A stretch of DNA of 64,000 nucleotides from an uncultured Bacteroides sp. (lineage in GTDB: Bacteria; Bacteroidota; Bacteroidia; Bacteroidales; Bacteroidaceae), in the NCBI RefSeq assembly GCF_900547205.1, contig NZ_URFY01000016.1, forward strand, positions 11,990 through 75,989. The letters run 5' to 3'. The notes beneath the pieces were generated by a model that saw nothing but the letters and a program-made list of their open reading frames with translations, had not been told where the DNA came from and made no database searches. The position numbers were made by a program, and so were the translations under genes. This document shows, piece after piece, positions 1-9,480 of this stretch (the first letter of the stretch is position 1; each line of letters begins with the position of its first letter).

Positions 1-14
1 GCACATTATTAGTA

Positions 15-1349
15 ATGAAAAGAATTGTAATTTTAGGAGCAGGTGAAAGCGGCTCAGGAGCAGCCGTGCTAGCCAAAGTTAAAGGATTTGAGACGTTTGT
101 TTCGGATATGTCCGCCATCAAGGACAAATATAAGGAACTTCTCGACAGCCATCACATTGCTTGGGAAGAAGGACACCACACCGAAGAACTCATTCTGAAT
201 GCCGACGAGGTAATCAAAAGCCCCGGCATCCCGAATGACGCGCCGTTGATCCTGAAACTGAAAGCTCAAGGTACTCCGGTGATCTCAGAGATTGAGTTTG
301 CCGGACGCTATACGGATGCCAAGATGATATGTATCACCGGTTCCAATGGAAAGACGACTACGACATCCCTGATTTATCATATTTTCAAGAGCGCCGACCT
401 GAACGTAGGTTTGGCGGGCAACATCGGCAAGAGCCTTGCCTTGCAGGTGGCGGAAGAGCATCACGATTATTACATCATCGAACTGAGTTCATTCCAGTTG
501 GATAATATGTATAACTTCCGTGCGAACATCGCCGTATTGATGAACATCACTCCCGACCATCTCGACCGATACGACCACTGTATGCAGAATTACATCGACG
601 CCAAATTCCGCATTACTCAGAATCAGACTCCGGACGATGCCTTTATCTTCTGGAACGACGACCCTATCATCAAGCGCGAACTGGCGAAGCACGGCTTGAA
701 AGCGCATCTGTATCCTTTTGCTGCTGTAAAAGAAGACGGAGCTATCGCCTATGTAGAAGATAATGAAGTGAAGATCACCGAGCCTATCGCCTTCAACATG
801 GAGCAAGAAGAGCTCGCACTGACGGGACAACATAACTTATATAACTCCTTGGCCGCAGGGATTTCAGCAAATCTGGCGGGCATCACCAAAGAGAACATCC
901 GCAAGGCCCTTTCCGACTTTGAAGGAGTGGAGCATCGACTGGAAAAGGTGGCACGCGTGCGTGGCATCGAGTTCATCAACGACTCCAAAGCGACCAACGT
1001 AAACTCTTGCTGGTATGCCCTGCAAAGCATGAATACCAAAGTGGTACTCATCCTCGGTGGCAAAGATAAAGGGAACGACTATACGGAAATAGAAGACCTG
1101 GTACGCGAAAAGTGTTCGGGGCTGGTATATATGGGACTGCACAACGAGAAACTGCACGACTTCTTCGACCGCTTCGGCCTGCCCGTAGCTGACGTGCAAA
1201 CCGGAATGAAGGATGCCGTGGAAGCAGCCTACAAACTGGCACAAAAAGGAGAAACCGTACTGCTAAGCCCTTGCTGTGCTTCCTTCGACCTCTTCAAGAG
1301 CTACGAAGACCGCGGCGACCAGTTTAAACAGTATGTAAGAGAGCTTTAA
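15..1349 (+). CDS. murD: UDP-N-acetylmuramoylalanine-D-glutamate ligase MurD
   Basis: This cytoplasmic ligase adds D-glutamate to UDP-MurNAc-L-alanine, using ATP, in peptidoglycan precursor synthesis. The 444 residues match the usual length. The N-terminal nucleotide-like domain opens with a glycine-rich stretch (GAGESG, residues 8-13). The Mur ligase P-loop GSNGKTT lies at residues 109-115, and the C-terminal domain carries NDSKATN, typical of the family. The gene is the first complete one in the window. Its stop is followed after 19 bases by ftsW, in the order murD-ftsW-murG-murC-ftsQ-ftsA-ftsZ that is standard for the dcw cluster; the upstream members lie outside the window. The ATG is preceded by ATTAGTA rather than a Shine-Dalgarno sequence, as is common in Bacteroidetes. 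Confidence 0.97.
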   Translation: MKRIVILGAGESGSGAAVLAKVKGFETFVSDMSAIKDKYKELLDSHHIAWEEGHHTEELILNADEVIKSPGIPNDAPLILKLKAQGTPVISEIEFAGRYTDAKMICITGSNGKTTTTSLIYHIFKSADLNVGLAGNIGKSLALQVAEEHHDYYIIELSSFQLDNMYNFRANIAVLMNITPDHLDRYDHCMQNYIDAKFRITQNQTPDDAFIFWNDDPIIKRELAKHGLKAHLYPFAAVKEDGAIAYVEDNEVKITEPIAFNMEQEELALTGQHNLYNSLAAGISANLAGITKENIRKALSDFEGVEHRLEKVARVRGIEFINDSKATNVNSCWYALQSMNTKVVLILGGKDKGNDYTEIEDLVREKCSGLVYMGLHNEKLHDFFDRFGLPVADVQTGMKDAVEAAYKLAQKGETVLLSPCCASFDLFKSYEDRGDQFKQYVREL

Positions 1350-1350
1350 A

Positions 1351-1368
1351 TCACTAATCACTAACAAC
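1351..1368 (+). repeat. CACTAAT heptamer repeat before the ftsW GTG start
   Basis: Two adjacent CACTAA(T) units run into the GTG start codon of ftsW. The same unit precedes the sufS GTG (31141-31160, opposite strand) and the cvpA ATG (35359-35396, opposite strand). No Shine-Dalgarno sequence is visible here. The unit could act as a translation-start context or simply be a mobile or slippage-prone spacer. Confidence 0.6.
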
Positions 1369-2685
1369 GTGGATTTATTAAAGAACATATTCAAAGGCGA
1401 CAAGGTAATCTGGATTATCTTCCTCTGTCTCTGCCTCATCTCAATAATCGAGGTGTTCTCGGCGGCATCGACGCTGACTTATAAAAGTGGCGACCATTGG
1501 GGACCGATTACGCAGCACTCCATCATCTTGATGGTAGGTGCGGTAGTGGTGGTGTTTCTGCACAATGTGCCCTATAAATGGTTTCAGGTATTTCCGGTAT
1601 TTCTGTATCCGGTTTCTTTGGTTCTGCTTGCCTTCGTCACGTTGATGGGTATCATTACGGGCGATCGTGTGAACGGTGCGGCTCGTTGGATGACTTTCAT
1701 GGGATTGCAGTTTCAGCCGTCGGAGCTTGCCAAGATGGCGGTTATTATTGCCGTCTCGTTCATACTCTCCAAAAAGCAGGATGAATATGGTGCTAACCCT
1801 AAAGCCTTTAAATACATCATGATAATCACCGGATTGGTTTTCCTGCTCATTGCACCAGAGAATCTGTCAACGGCAATGTTACTGTTCGGGGTGGTATTTA
1901 TGATGATGTTCATCGGACGAGTGTCTTCAAGAAAGCTTTTTGGAATGTTGGGGATATTGGTGCTTGTGGGTGGAGTGGCCATAGGAATACTAATGGCAAT
2001 CCCTGCAAAGACGTTGCACAACACTCTTGGACTTCATCGCTTTGAAACCTGGCAAAACCGCGTTTCCGGTTTCTTCGAGAAAGAAGAAGTGCCTGCCGCT
2101 AAGTTCGATATTGATAAAGATGCACAAGTTGCGCATGCACGTATAGCTATTGCTACCAGTAATGTGGTGGGAAAAGGACCGGGAAATTCTGTACAACGCG
2201 ATTTCCTCAGTCAGGCATTTTCCGATTTCATCTTCGCTATTGTGATTGAAGAAATGGGATTGGTAGGTGGAATATTCCTTGTATTCCTTTATCTCTGTCT
2301 GCTGATGCGGGCCGGGCGAATCGCACAGAAGTGCGAACGGACGTTCCCTGCTTTTTTGGTGATGGGTATTGCTTTGTTGCTGGTATCGCAAGCGATACTC
2401 AATATGATGGTTGCCGTCGGATTGTTCCCCGTGACGGGGCAGCCTTTGCCTTTAGTTAGTAAGGGAGGCACGAGTACATTAATCAATTGCGCTTATATCG
2501 GAATGATATTGAGCGTGAGCCGATATACCGCTCATTTGGAAGAACAGAAAGCGCACGATGCACAGATTCAACTGCAAATAGAAGCAAATGCGGCTGTAAA
2601 CTCCGAAGCACAAGCTGCTGCTGAGCCGACAGCACAAATTCTGAACAGTGATGCCAAGTTTGAGGATGAGAATGATTTGAAATAA
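1369..2685 (+). CDS. ftsW: Septal peptidoglycan polymerase FtsW (SEDS family)
   Basis: This inner-membrane SEDS protein polymerises septal glycan strands from lipid II together with its class B penicillin-binding protein. The 438 residues contain about ten hydrophobic segments from residue 12 onward and family sequences such as QPSELAK (near residue 115) and a PLVSKGGTS stretch near the C terminus. The last 50 residues form an alanine/glutamate-rich hydrophilic tail. I chose the GTG at 1369 because the next in-frame ATG would remove the first membrane helix. The GTG follows directly on two CACTAA(T) heptamers (1352-1364), the same arrangement as before sufS (see findings). murG follows 36 bases downstream. 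Confidence 0.95.
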   Translation: MDLLKNIFKGDKVIWIIFLCLCLISIIEVFSAASTLTYKSGDHWGPITQHSIILMVGAVVVVFLHNVPYKWFQVFPVFLYPVSLVLLAFVTLMGIITGDRVNGAARWMTFMGLQFQPSELAKMAVIIAVSFILSKKQDEYGANPKAFKYIMIITGLVFLLIAPENLSTAMLLFGVVFMMMFIGRVSSRKLFGMLGILVLVGGVAIGILMAIPAKTLHNTLGLHRFETWQNRVSGFFEKEEVPAAKFDIDKDAQVAHARIAIATSNVVGKGPGNSVQRDFLSQAFSDFIFAIVIEEMGLVGGIFLVFLYLCLLMRAGRIAQKCERTFPAFLVMGIALLLVSQAILNMMVAVGLFPVTGQPLPLVSKGGTSTLINCAYIGMILSVSRYTAHLEEQKAHDAQIQLQIEANAAVNSEAQAAAEPTAQILNSDAKFEDENDLK

Positions 2686-2721
2686 TGAAACAGCAAACAA
2701 CGGATAGAATAAAGAATTATT

Positions 2722-3846
2722 ATGGATAAAGAACTTAGAATTATCATTAGCGGTGGAGGTACGGGAGGACATATCTTTCCTGCCGTTTCCATTGCGAACG
2801 CTATAATAGAGCTGCGCCCCAATGCAAAGATACTCTTTGTGGGTGCCGAAGGAAGGATGGAGATGCAACGGGTTCCCGATGCAGGCTACGAGATTATCGG
2901 CCTGCCGATAGTGGGATTTGACCGCAAACGGCCATGGAGGAATGTGGCAGTGATCATAAAGTTGGCGCGTAGCCAATGGAAAGCGCGCAGCATTATTAAG
3001 AACTTCCGCCCTCATGTGGCAGTTGGCGTAGGTGGCTTTGCAAGCGGTCCTACTCTTAAGACTGCCGAAATATTGAGAGTACCGACTCTAATTCAGGAAC
3101 AGAATTGCTATGCGGGAGTGACTAATAAGCTCTTGGCAGAGAACGCCAGCAAGATTTGTGTGGCATACGACGGAATGGAGAAATTCTTCCCCGCTGATAA
3201 GATTATCATGACGGGAAATCCGGTGAGACAGAATCTTACTAAAGATATGCCGCCGAAAGAAGCGGCATTGCGCACCTTCAACTTGCAGCCGGATAAGAAA
3301 ACCATCCTGATTGTAGGCGGAAGTCTCGGCGCAGGAACTATCAACAAGACACTGGCTTTCGGATTGGCTACCATCAAGGAGAACAGCGATGTGCAATTCA
3401 TCTGGCAAACCGGGAAATACTATTTCCCGCAAGTGATGGAAATTGTGAAAGCTGCCGGAGAACTTCCGAACTTGCACGTGACGGATTTCATCAAAGATAT
3501 GGCAGCAGCCTATGCAGCTGCCGACCTTGTCATCTCCCGTGCCGGAGCAGGTTCCATCTCCGAGTTCTGTCTGCTGAGCAAACCTGTGATTCTGGTTCCT
3601 TCGCCCAATGTGGCAGAAGATCATCAGACGAAGAATGCACTGGCATTGGTGGATAAACAAGCCGCCATCTACGTGAAAGATAGCGAAGCGGAAGCCAACT
3701 TGCTGAATGTAGCATTGTCTACGGTCAATGATGACGGGAAGTTGAAAGAATTGAGTGAGAATATAGCTAAGCTGGCATTAGCCGATTCTGCGAGAATCAT
3801 TGCGCAGGAAGTGATAAAGCTAGCGGAGGCAGAGATGAATAAATAA
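2722..3846 (+). CDS. murG: UDP-GlcNAc:lipid I N-acetylglucosaminyltransferase MurG
   Basis: This peripheral membrane glycosyltransferase (GT28) transfers GlcNAc from UDP-GlcNAc to lipid I, making lipid II on the inner face of the membrane. The 374 residues are of normal length. The N-terminal glycine loop GGGTGGH sits at residues 11-17. The C-terminal Rossmann domain carries GGSLGA (near residue 195) and an SRAGAGSISEF stretch followed by P(A/S)PNVAEDHQ, the donor-sugar binding region of MurG. The gene lies between ftsW and murC with short gaps, consistent with co-transcription in the division cluster. Confidence 0.97.
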   Translation: MDKELRIIISGGGTGGHIFPAVSIANAIIELRPNAKILFVGAEGRMEMQRVPDAGYEIIGLPIVGFDRKRPWRNVAVIIKLARSQWKARSIIKNFRPHVAVGVGGFASGPTLKTAEILRVPTLIQEQNCYAGVTNKLLAENASKICVAYDGMEKFFPADKIIMTGNPVRQNLTKDMPPKEAALRTFNLQPDKKTILIVGGSLGAGTINKTLAFGLATIKENSDVQFIWQTGKYYFPQVMEIVKAAGELPNLHVTDFIKDMAAAYAAADLVISRAGAGSISEFCLLSKPVILVPSPNVAEDHQTKNALALVDKQAAIYVKDSEAEANLLNVALSTVNDDGKLKELSENIAKLALADSARIIAQEVIKLAEAEMNK

Positions 3847-3857
3847 TATAGAAAGCA

Positions 3858-5234
3858 ATGAACATTGAAACAATAAAATCAGTCTACTTTGTTGGTGCCG
3901 GCGGCATCGGTATGAGTGCACTTGTGCGCTACTTCCTCTTCAAAGGAAAAGTAGTGGCGGGATACGACCGTACCCCTACTCCATTGACTGAAACCCTGAC
4001 TGCCGAAGGAGCACAGATACATTACGAAGAAAACGTCGCCCTCATCCCCGAAGCCTGCAAAGACAAAGAGAGCACGCTCGTGATTTACACGCCCGCCGTG
4101 CCGCAGGAACACGAAGAACTGGTCTACTTCCGCAACAACGGATTCGAAATACAGAAGCGTGCCCAAGTACTGGGAACCATCACCCGCTCCAGCAAAGGAC
4201 TTTGTGTAGCAGGTACCCATGGCAAGACTACCACTTCTACCATGACCGCCCATCTGCTCCACCAGTCGCACGTAGAATGCACCGCCTTCCTCGGAGGAAT
4301 CTCGAAGAACTACGGCACCAACCTGCTGCTCTCGCAGAAAAGCCCGTACACCGTGATCGAAGCGGACGAGTTCGACCGCTCCTTCCACTGGCTGTCTCCT
4401 TATATGTCCGTCATCACTTCCACAGACCCTGACCATCTGGACATCTACGGAACAGAGCGTGCCTATCTGGAAAGCTTCGAGCACTACACCACCCTTATCC
4501 AACCCGACGGTGCACTGATTATCCGCAAGGGAATCTCCCTGCAACCGAAAGTGCAGCCCGGCGTACGTGTCTACAACTACTCGCGTGACGAAGGAGACTT
4601 CCATGCCGAGAACATCCGCATCGGAAACGGAGAGATATTTATTGACTTCGTAGCTCCCGATACGCGCATCAACGACATCCGGCTAGGTGTTCCGGTAAGC
4701 ATCAACATCGAAAACGGAGTTGCCGCCATGGCCCTTGCCCACCTCAGCGGCGTGACTGACGAAGAGATAAAAGAAGGCATGGCAAGCTTCCGAGGCGTAG
4801 ACCGTCGGTTCGACTTTAAAATAAAGAACGACCGGATAGTTTTCCTAAGCGATTACGCCCACCACCCCTCTGAAATCAAGCAGAGTGTGCTATCCATGCG
4901 CGAACTTTACAGAGACAAGAAGATAACGGCTGTCTTCCAGCCACACCTCTATACCCGTACCCGCGACTTCTATCAGGACTTTGCCGACAGCCTCTCGCTA
5001 CTCGACGAAGTAATCCTGGTAGACATCTATCCGGCCCGCGAAGCACCTATTCCCGGTGTCACCAGCCAGTTGATTTACGATAACCTCCGTCCGGGCATCG
5101 AAAAAAGTATGTGCAAAAAGGAAGAGATACCGAACATTCTGAAAGAAAAAAACATTGAAGTATTAATAACTCTGGGAGCAGGAGACATCGACAACTATGT
5201 CCCCGAAATAACTAAAATCCTCGAAAACCGATAG
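3858..5234 (+). CDS. murC: UDP-N-acetylmuramate-L-alanine ligase MurC
   Basis: This cytoplasmic ligase makes the first peptide bond of the peptidoglycan stem, joining L-alanine to UDP-MurNAc with ATP. The 458 residues carry the N-terminal GAGGIGMSAL nucleotide motif (residues 13-22), the Mur ligase P-loop GTHGKTT from residue 119, and DYAHHPSE in the C-terminal domain. The stop codon is 5 bases before the ftsQ start. Only 11 bases separate it from murG. Nothing about it is unusual. Confidence 0.97.
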   Translation: MNIETIKSVYFVGAGGIGMSALVRYFLFKGKVVAGYDRTPTPLTETLTAEGAQIHYEENVALIPEACKDKESTLVIYTPAVPQEHEELVYFRNNGFEIQKRAQVLGTITRSSKGLCVAGTHGKTTTSTMTAHLLHQSHVECTAFLGGISKNYGTNLLLSQKSPYTVIEADEFDRSFHWLSPYMSVITSTDPDHLDIYGTERAYLESFEHYTTLIQPDGALIIRKGISLQPKVQPGVRVYNYSRDEGDFHAENIRIGNGEIFIDFVAPDTRINDIRLGVPVSINIENGVAAMALAHLSGVTDEEIKEGMASFRGVDRRFDFKIKNDRIVFLSDYAHHPSEIKQSVLSMRELYRDKKITAVFQPHLYTRTRDFYQDFADSLSLLDEVILVDIYPAREAPIPGVTSQLIYDNLRPGIEKSMCKKEEIPNILKEKNIEVLITLGAGDIDNYVPEITKILENR

Positions 5235-5239
5235 AGATT

Positions 5240-5977
5240 ATGGTAAAGAGAATCCTTCTATCCATTGTCATGTTGGTGCTTTTAGCCTACCTCGTAGTAG
5301 CTATCACCGCCCTCAACCGCAAGCCTGCCGACCAGACCTGCCGTGACTTGGAATTAGTCATCAAGGATACCGCTTACGCTGGCTTTATCACAAAAGACGA
5401 GCTGAAAGGTATCCTTCAGCACAAAGGCATCTACCCCATCGGAAAAAAGATGGAACGCATCTCCACCAAGTCGCTCGAACGGGAGCTTAGCAAGCATCCG
5501 CTGATTGACGAAGCAGAATGTTTCAAGACCCCTAGCGGAAAAGTCTGCGTGGAAGTGACACAGCGCATCCCCATCCTGCGAGTGATGAGTGCCAACGGTG
5601 AGAACTACTATCTCGACAACAAAGGAACCGTGATGCCGCCGGAAGCAAAATGCGTCGCACATCGGGTAATTGCTACCGGAAACGTAGAAAAGTCGTTTGC
5701 AATGAAGGATTTATATAAGTTTGGTGTATTTTTGCATAATGATAAGTTCTGGGACGCTCAGATAGAACAAATTCATGTGTTGCCCGACCACAGCATCGAG
5801 CTGGTGCCGCGTGTGGGAGATCACCTCATCTATCTTGGCAAGCTGGATAACTTTGAAAACAAACTGACACGCCTAAAGGCGTTTTATAAGAAAGGGCTCA
5901 ATCAGGTTGGCTGGAACAAGTACTCACGCATCAACCTTGAGTTCAGCAACCAGATTATTTGTACGAAGAGACAGTGA
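5240..5977 (+). CDS. ftsQ: Cell division protein FtsQ
   Basis: FtsQ is a bitopic inner-membrane protein that links early and late divisome proteins. The 245 residues have a very short cytoplasmic N terminus, one membrane helix at about residues 4-24, and a periplasmic part with a POTRA-like region (about 40-110) and the FtsQ beta domain. Sequence identity in this family is low in Bacteroidetes; the assignment rests on topology, length and its place between murC and ftsA. A 61-base gap with TAAATTGTAAAT-type AT-rich repeats precedes ftsA. Confidence 0.9.
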   Translation: MVKRILLSIVMLVLLAYLVVAITALNRKPADQTCRDLELVIKDTAYAGFITKDELKGILQHKGIYPIGKKMERISTKSLERELSKHPLIDEAECFKTPSGKVCVEVTQRIPILRVMSANGENYYLDNKGTVMPPEAKCVAHRVIATGNVEKSFAMKDLYKFGVFLHNDKFWDAQIEQIHVLPDHSIELVPRVGDHLIYLGKLDNFENKLTRLKAFYKKGLNQVGWNKYSRINLEFSNQIICTKRQ

Positions 5978-6038
5978 CTTATGAATAACAACTCTCTCTA
6001 AATAGTAAATTGTAAATAATTAAATTGTAAATAAAGAG

Positions 6039-7502
6039 ATGGCAACAACAGAATTTATCGCCGCTATTGAACTTGGTTCATCGAAGATAACCGGTGTGGC
6101 CGGAAAAAAGAACAGTGACGGAAGTATGCAGGTACTGGCGTATGCTCAGGAAGACTCTTCTACGTTTATCCGCAAGGGAGTAATCTTCAATCTAGACAAG
6201 ACGGCGCAGAGTCTCACTTCTATCATCAACAGACTGGAAGGTGAGTTGAAGAACTCAATTGCCAAGGTATACGTAGGCATCGGCGGGCAGTCGCTCCGCA
6301 CAGTGCGTAATGTAGTAAGTCGCGATTTGGAAGATGAAGCCATCATATCGGAAGAGCTCGTGAGCGCCATCGGCGACGAGAACATCGCCGTTCCGGTGGT
6401 AGATATGGATATACTGGACGTAGCTCCGCAAGAATATAAAGTGGGCAACAATCTGCAAGCCAACCCCGTGGGATTGGTAGGCAGCCACATTGAGGGACGT
6501 TTCCTCAACATCGTAGCCCGCACCTCTGTCCGCAAGAACCTGGAACACTGCTTCGAGCAGGCTAAAATAGATATTGCCGACCAACTGATAGCCCCATTGG
6601 TGACTGCCAACGCCGTGCTGACGGAAAGCGAACGCCGTTCGGGTTGCGCACTCATCGACTTCGGAGCTGATACGACCACCATCTCTGTGTATAAGAACAA
6701 CATCCTCCGTTTCCTCACCGTACTGCCTCTGGGCGGCAACAGCATCACGCGCGATATCACTTCTCTGAAAATAGAGGAGGAAGAAGCGGAACGCTTGAAG
6801 AAAACCTATGGCGACGCCCTCTATGAAGAGGACCCCGAACAGGAAGAACCTACCTGCGAACTGGATGATGACAACCGTACCCTCAAAGTGAGCGAACTCA
6901 ACAACATCGTTGAAGCACGTGCCGAAGAAATCATCGCCAACGTATGGAATCAAGTTCAGCTATCCGGCTACGAAGATAAACTGCTGGCAGGAATCATTAT
7001 GACGGGTGGAGCCGCCAACCTACGAAGCTTAGACGAGATACTGCGCAAACGTAGCAAGATTGAAAAGATACGGATAGCTAAACTGCCGCGCAACACTGTT
7101 CATGCTTCGAATAATGTATTGAAGAAAGACGGTTCGCAGAACACACTATTCGGTCTACTGTTTGAAGGCAACCAGAACTGCTGCCTGGTGGAAACCGCCC
7201 CGCAGACTCCCGCAACCCCAAAGCCGGAACCGGAAGTGCAATCGGCGAATATATTCGATAATGACCCTGAATATCAGGAGCAGACTCGCATCGCCCGCCA
7301 AAAGAAAGAAGAAGAGGAACGGGAAGCCAGAGTTGCCGCCAAGGAAGCTGCCAAGGAGAAAGAAAGACTTCGGAAGATTAAGGAGAAAGAAGATAAGGAA
7401 AGACGGAAACGCGAAGCCGGACCGGGCTGGTTTAAAATAAAGATGAAGAAAACAATTGAAGAAATGACCAATATCTTCAATGAAGATGATGAGATGAAAT
7501 AA
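6039..7502 (+). CDS. ftsA: Cell division protein FtsA
   Basis: This actin-like ATPase tethers FtsZ filaments to the membrane. The 487 residues exceed the roughly 420 of E. coli FtsA. The actin fold is visible in the first 380 residues: IELGSSKITG (phosphate 1 loop, near residue 10), ALIDFGADTT (phosphate 2, near 205) and IIMTGGAANL (adenosine loop, near 320). A charged, Glu/Lys/Arg-rich coiled region of about 65 residues follows, then a C-terminal amphipathic helix beginning GWFKIKMKK, the expected membrane anchor. The long charged linker is typical of Bacteroidetes FtsA. ftsZ starts 57 bases downstream. Confidence 0.95.
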   Translation: MATTEFIAAIELGSSKITGVAGKKNSDGSMQVLAYAQEDSSTFIRKGVIFNLDKTAQSLTSIINRLEGELKNSIAKVYVGIGGQSLRTVRNVVSRDLEDEAIISEELVSAIGDENIAVPVVDMDILDVAPQEYKVGNNLQANPVGLVGSHIEGRFLNIVARTSVRKNLEHCFEQAKIDIADQLIAPLVTANAVLTESERRSGCALIDFGADTTTISVYKNNILRFLTVLPLGGNSITRDITSLKIEEEEAERLKKTYGDALYEEDPEQEEPTCELDDDNRTLKVSELNNIVEARAEEIIANVWNQVQLSGYEDKLLAGIIMTGGAANLRSLDEILRKRSKIEKIRIAKLPRNTVHASNNVLKKDGSQNTLFGLLFEGNQNCCLVETAPQTPATPKPEPEVQSANIFDNDPEYQEQTRIARQKKEEEEREARVAAKEAAKEKERLRKIKEKEDKERRKREAGPGWFKIKMKKTIEEMTNIFNEDDEMK

Positions 7503-7559
7503 ATTTCCGGAGGCATAGCTTATAATTTGTAAATAGTAACTAGTAATTAGTATAAGATT

Positions 7560-8870
7560 ATGGACGAGATAGTACAATTCGATTTCCCGACAGATTCACC
7601 GAAAATCATCAAAGTGATTGGTGTAGGTGGTGGTGGCGGTAATGCCGTGAACCATATGTACCGGGAAGGTATACATGACGTAACGTTCGTTCTTTGCAAT
7701 ACGGACAACCAGGCATTGGCTGAATCACCCGTTCCGGTGAAACTGCAACTGGGCCGTAGCATCACACAAGGGCTTGGAGCTGGCAACCGTCCCGAACGGG
7801 CACGCGATGCCGCCGAAGAAAGTTTAGAAGATATCAAAGGCCTGCTGAACGACGGCACCAAGATGGTATTCATCACCGCCGGAATGGGAGGAGGAACCGG
7901 AACAGGAGCCGCCCCCGTCATCGCCCGCATTGCCAAAGAGATGGATATCCTCACTGTCGGCATTGTCACCATCCCATTCATCTTCGAGGGAGAAAAGAAA
8001 ATCATACAGGCACTGGACGGCGTGGAACGCATCGCCCAACACGTAGACGCCTTGCTCGTCATCAACAACGAACGCCTGCGCGAAATATATGCCGACCTTA
8101 CTTTTATGAATGCTTTCGGCAAGGCGGATGATACGCTATCCATCGCTGCCAAGAGTATCGCCGAGATTATCACCATGCGTGGTACGGTCAACCTCGACTT
8201 TGCCGATGTGAAAACTATCCTTAAAGACGGTGGCGTAGCCATCATGAGTACCGGATTCGGAGAAGGAGAAAACCGTGTAACGAAGGCTATCGACGATGCG
8301 CTGCACTCTCCGTTGCTCAACAATAACGATATATTCAACGCCAAGAAGGTAATGCTGAACGTTTCTTTCTGCCCGACATCGGAACTGATGATGGAAGAAA
8401 TGAACGAGATACACGAGTTCATGAGCAAGTTCCGCGAAGGTGTGGAAGTCATTTGGGGGGTGGCAATGGACAACTCGCTGGAGTCGAAAGTGAAGATTAC
8501 CGTACTGGCTACCGGTTTCGGAGTGGAAGACGTGCCCGGCATGGACAGTCTGCACGCTGCACGGAGTCAGGAAGAAGAGGAGCGCCAACTGCAACTGGAA
8601 GAGGAAAAGGAGAAGAACAAAGAACGTATCCGCAAAGCCTACGGCGAAAGCGCCAGCGGCATCGGCAGCAAGAGCCTGCGCAGACGACGCCATATCTACC
8701 TTTTCAATGCCGAAGATTTGGATAACGACGACATCATCGCCATGGTGGAGGACTCTCCCACGTACCAGCGCGACAAGACAACGCTTACCAAAATCAAGAC
8801 CAAAGCCGCACTGGAAGAGGAAGTGGCAACGGAAGAGGCGACCGATGATAACGGCGTGATTACCTTTTAA
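7560..8870 (+). CDS. ftsZ: Cell division GTPase FtsZ
   Basis: This tubulin homologue polymerises with GTP into the Z-ring and organises division. The 436 residues show the N-terminal GVGGGGGNAVNHM nucleotide loop (from about residue 21) and the tubulin signature GGGTGTGAAP (about 110-119). The region after residue 320 is Glu/Arg-rich and unstructured in appearance. The extreme C terminus (NGVITF) does not resemble the DIPAFLR-type conserved peptide of proteobacterial FtsZ, so the FtsA contact may use a diverged tail. The gene is preceded by AT-rich GTAAAT/AGTAAT repeats (7525-7557). Confidence 0.97.
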   Translation: MDEIVQFDFPTDSPKIIKVIGVGGGGGNAVNHMYREGIHDVTFVLCNTDNQALAESPVPVKLQLGRSITQGLGAGNRPERARDAAEESLEDIKGLLNDGTKMVFITAGMGGGTGTGAAPVIARIAKEMDILTVGIVTIPFIFEGEKKIIQALDGVERIAQHVDALLVINNERLREIYADLTFMNAFGKADDTLSIAAKSIAEIITMRGTVNLDFADVKTILKDGGVAIMSTGFGEGENRVTKAIDDALHSPLLNNNDIFNAKKVMLNVSFCPTSELMMEEMNEIHEFMSKFREGVEVIWGVAMDNSLESKVKITVLATGFGVEDVPGMDSLHAARSQEEEERQLQLEEEKEKNKERIRKAYGESASGIGSKSLRRRRHIYLFNAEDLDNDDIIAMVEDSPTYQRDKTTLTKIKTKAALEEEVATEEATDDNGVITF

Positions 8871-8912
8871 ATGATTTGTAATTAGTAACTTGTAATTATA
8901 TTATAGAGTAAT

Positions 8913-9362
8913 ATGGACTTATTTGAACAAGTCAGCGAAGACATTAAAATCGCAATGAAGGCTAAAGATAAAGTAGCCCTCGAGACTTTGAGAAATATAA
9001 AGAAGGTGTTCCTTGAAGCAAAAACTGCTCCGGGAGCTAACGATATATTGACTGATGATGCAGCCCTGAAGATTATCCAGAAACTGGTGAAACAGGGAAA
9101 AGATTCTGCTGAAATCTACAAAGGACAGGGACGCGAGGACTTGGCGGAAACTGAACTAGCACAGGTGGCTGTGATGGAAAAGTTCTTGCCCAAACAAATG
9201 ACTGCCGAAGAACTGGAAGCTGCTTTGAAGGAAATCATTGCTGAAACCGGTGCCACAAGCGGCAAAGACATGGGTAAGGTGATGGGCGTCGCTTCTAAGA
9301 AATTGGCAGGACTTGCTGAAGGTCGCGCCATTTCGGCTAAAGTAAAAGAGTTGCTGGGATAA
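8913..9362 (+). CDS. GatB/YqeY domain-containing protein
   Basis: This 149-residue protein belongs to the YqeY family, which shares a helical domain with the tRNA-binding tail of the GatB amidotransferase subunit. A role in tRNA-linked amidation is inferred from the fold and is not established. Family sequences visible are KDKVALETLRNIK near the N terminus, a central EKFLPKQM, and GKDMGKVMG near the C terminus. The gene closes the ftsZ run and is followed by a strong terminator at 9402-9456. The preceding spacer carries TTGTAATTAGTAA-type repeats like those before ftsA and ftsZ. Confidence 0.88.
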   Translation: MDLFEQVSEDIKIAMKAKDKVALETLRNIKKVFLEAKTAPGANDILTDDAALKIIQKLVKQGKDSAEIYKGQGREDLAETELAQVAVMEKFLPKQMTAEELEAALKEIIAETGATSGKDMGKVMGVASKKLAGLAEGRAISAKVKELLG

Positions 9363-9401
9363 GCTGACGCTCTTCCATAGAGCTTTGTTTTAAATAAATT
9401 T

Positions 9402-9456
9402 GTTGCAGATGTGTTGCGGATGTGGTATCCGGAGCGCATCTGCAACTTCTTTTTTA
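9402..9456 (+). terminator. Rho-independent terminator of the division cluster
   Basis: GTTGCAGATG (9402-9411) pairs exactly with CATCTGCAAC (9437-9446). A smaller GGAT/ATCC stem lies in the loop, and a T-run follows. It ends transcription from murD-ftsZ-yqeY before the convergent gene at 9616. Confidence 0.85.
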
Positions 9457-9480
9457 GCGCCACATACAGAAGGAGAAATA

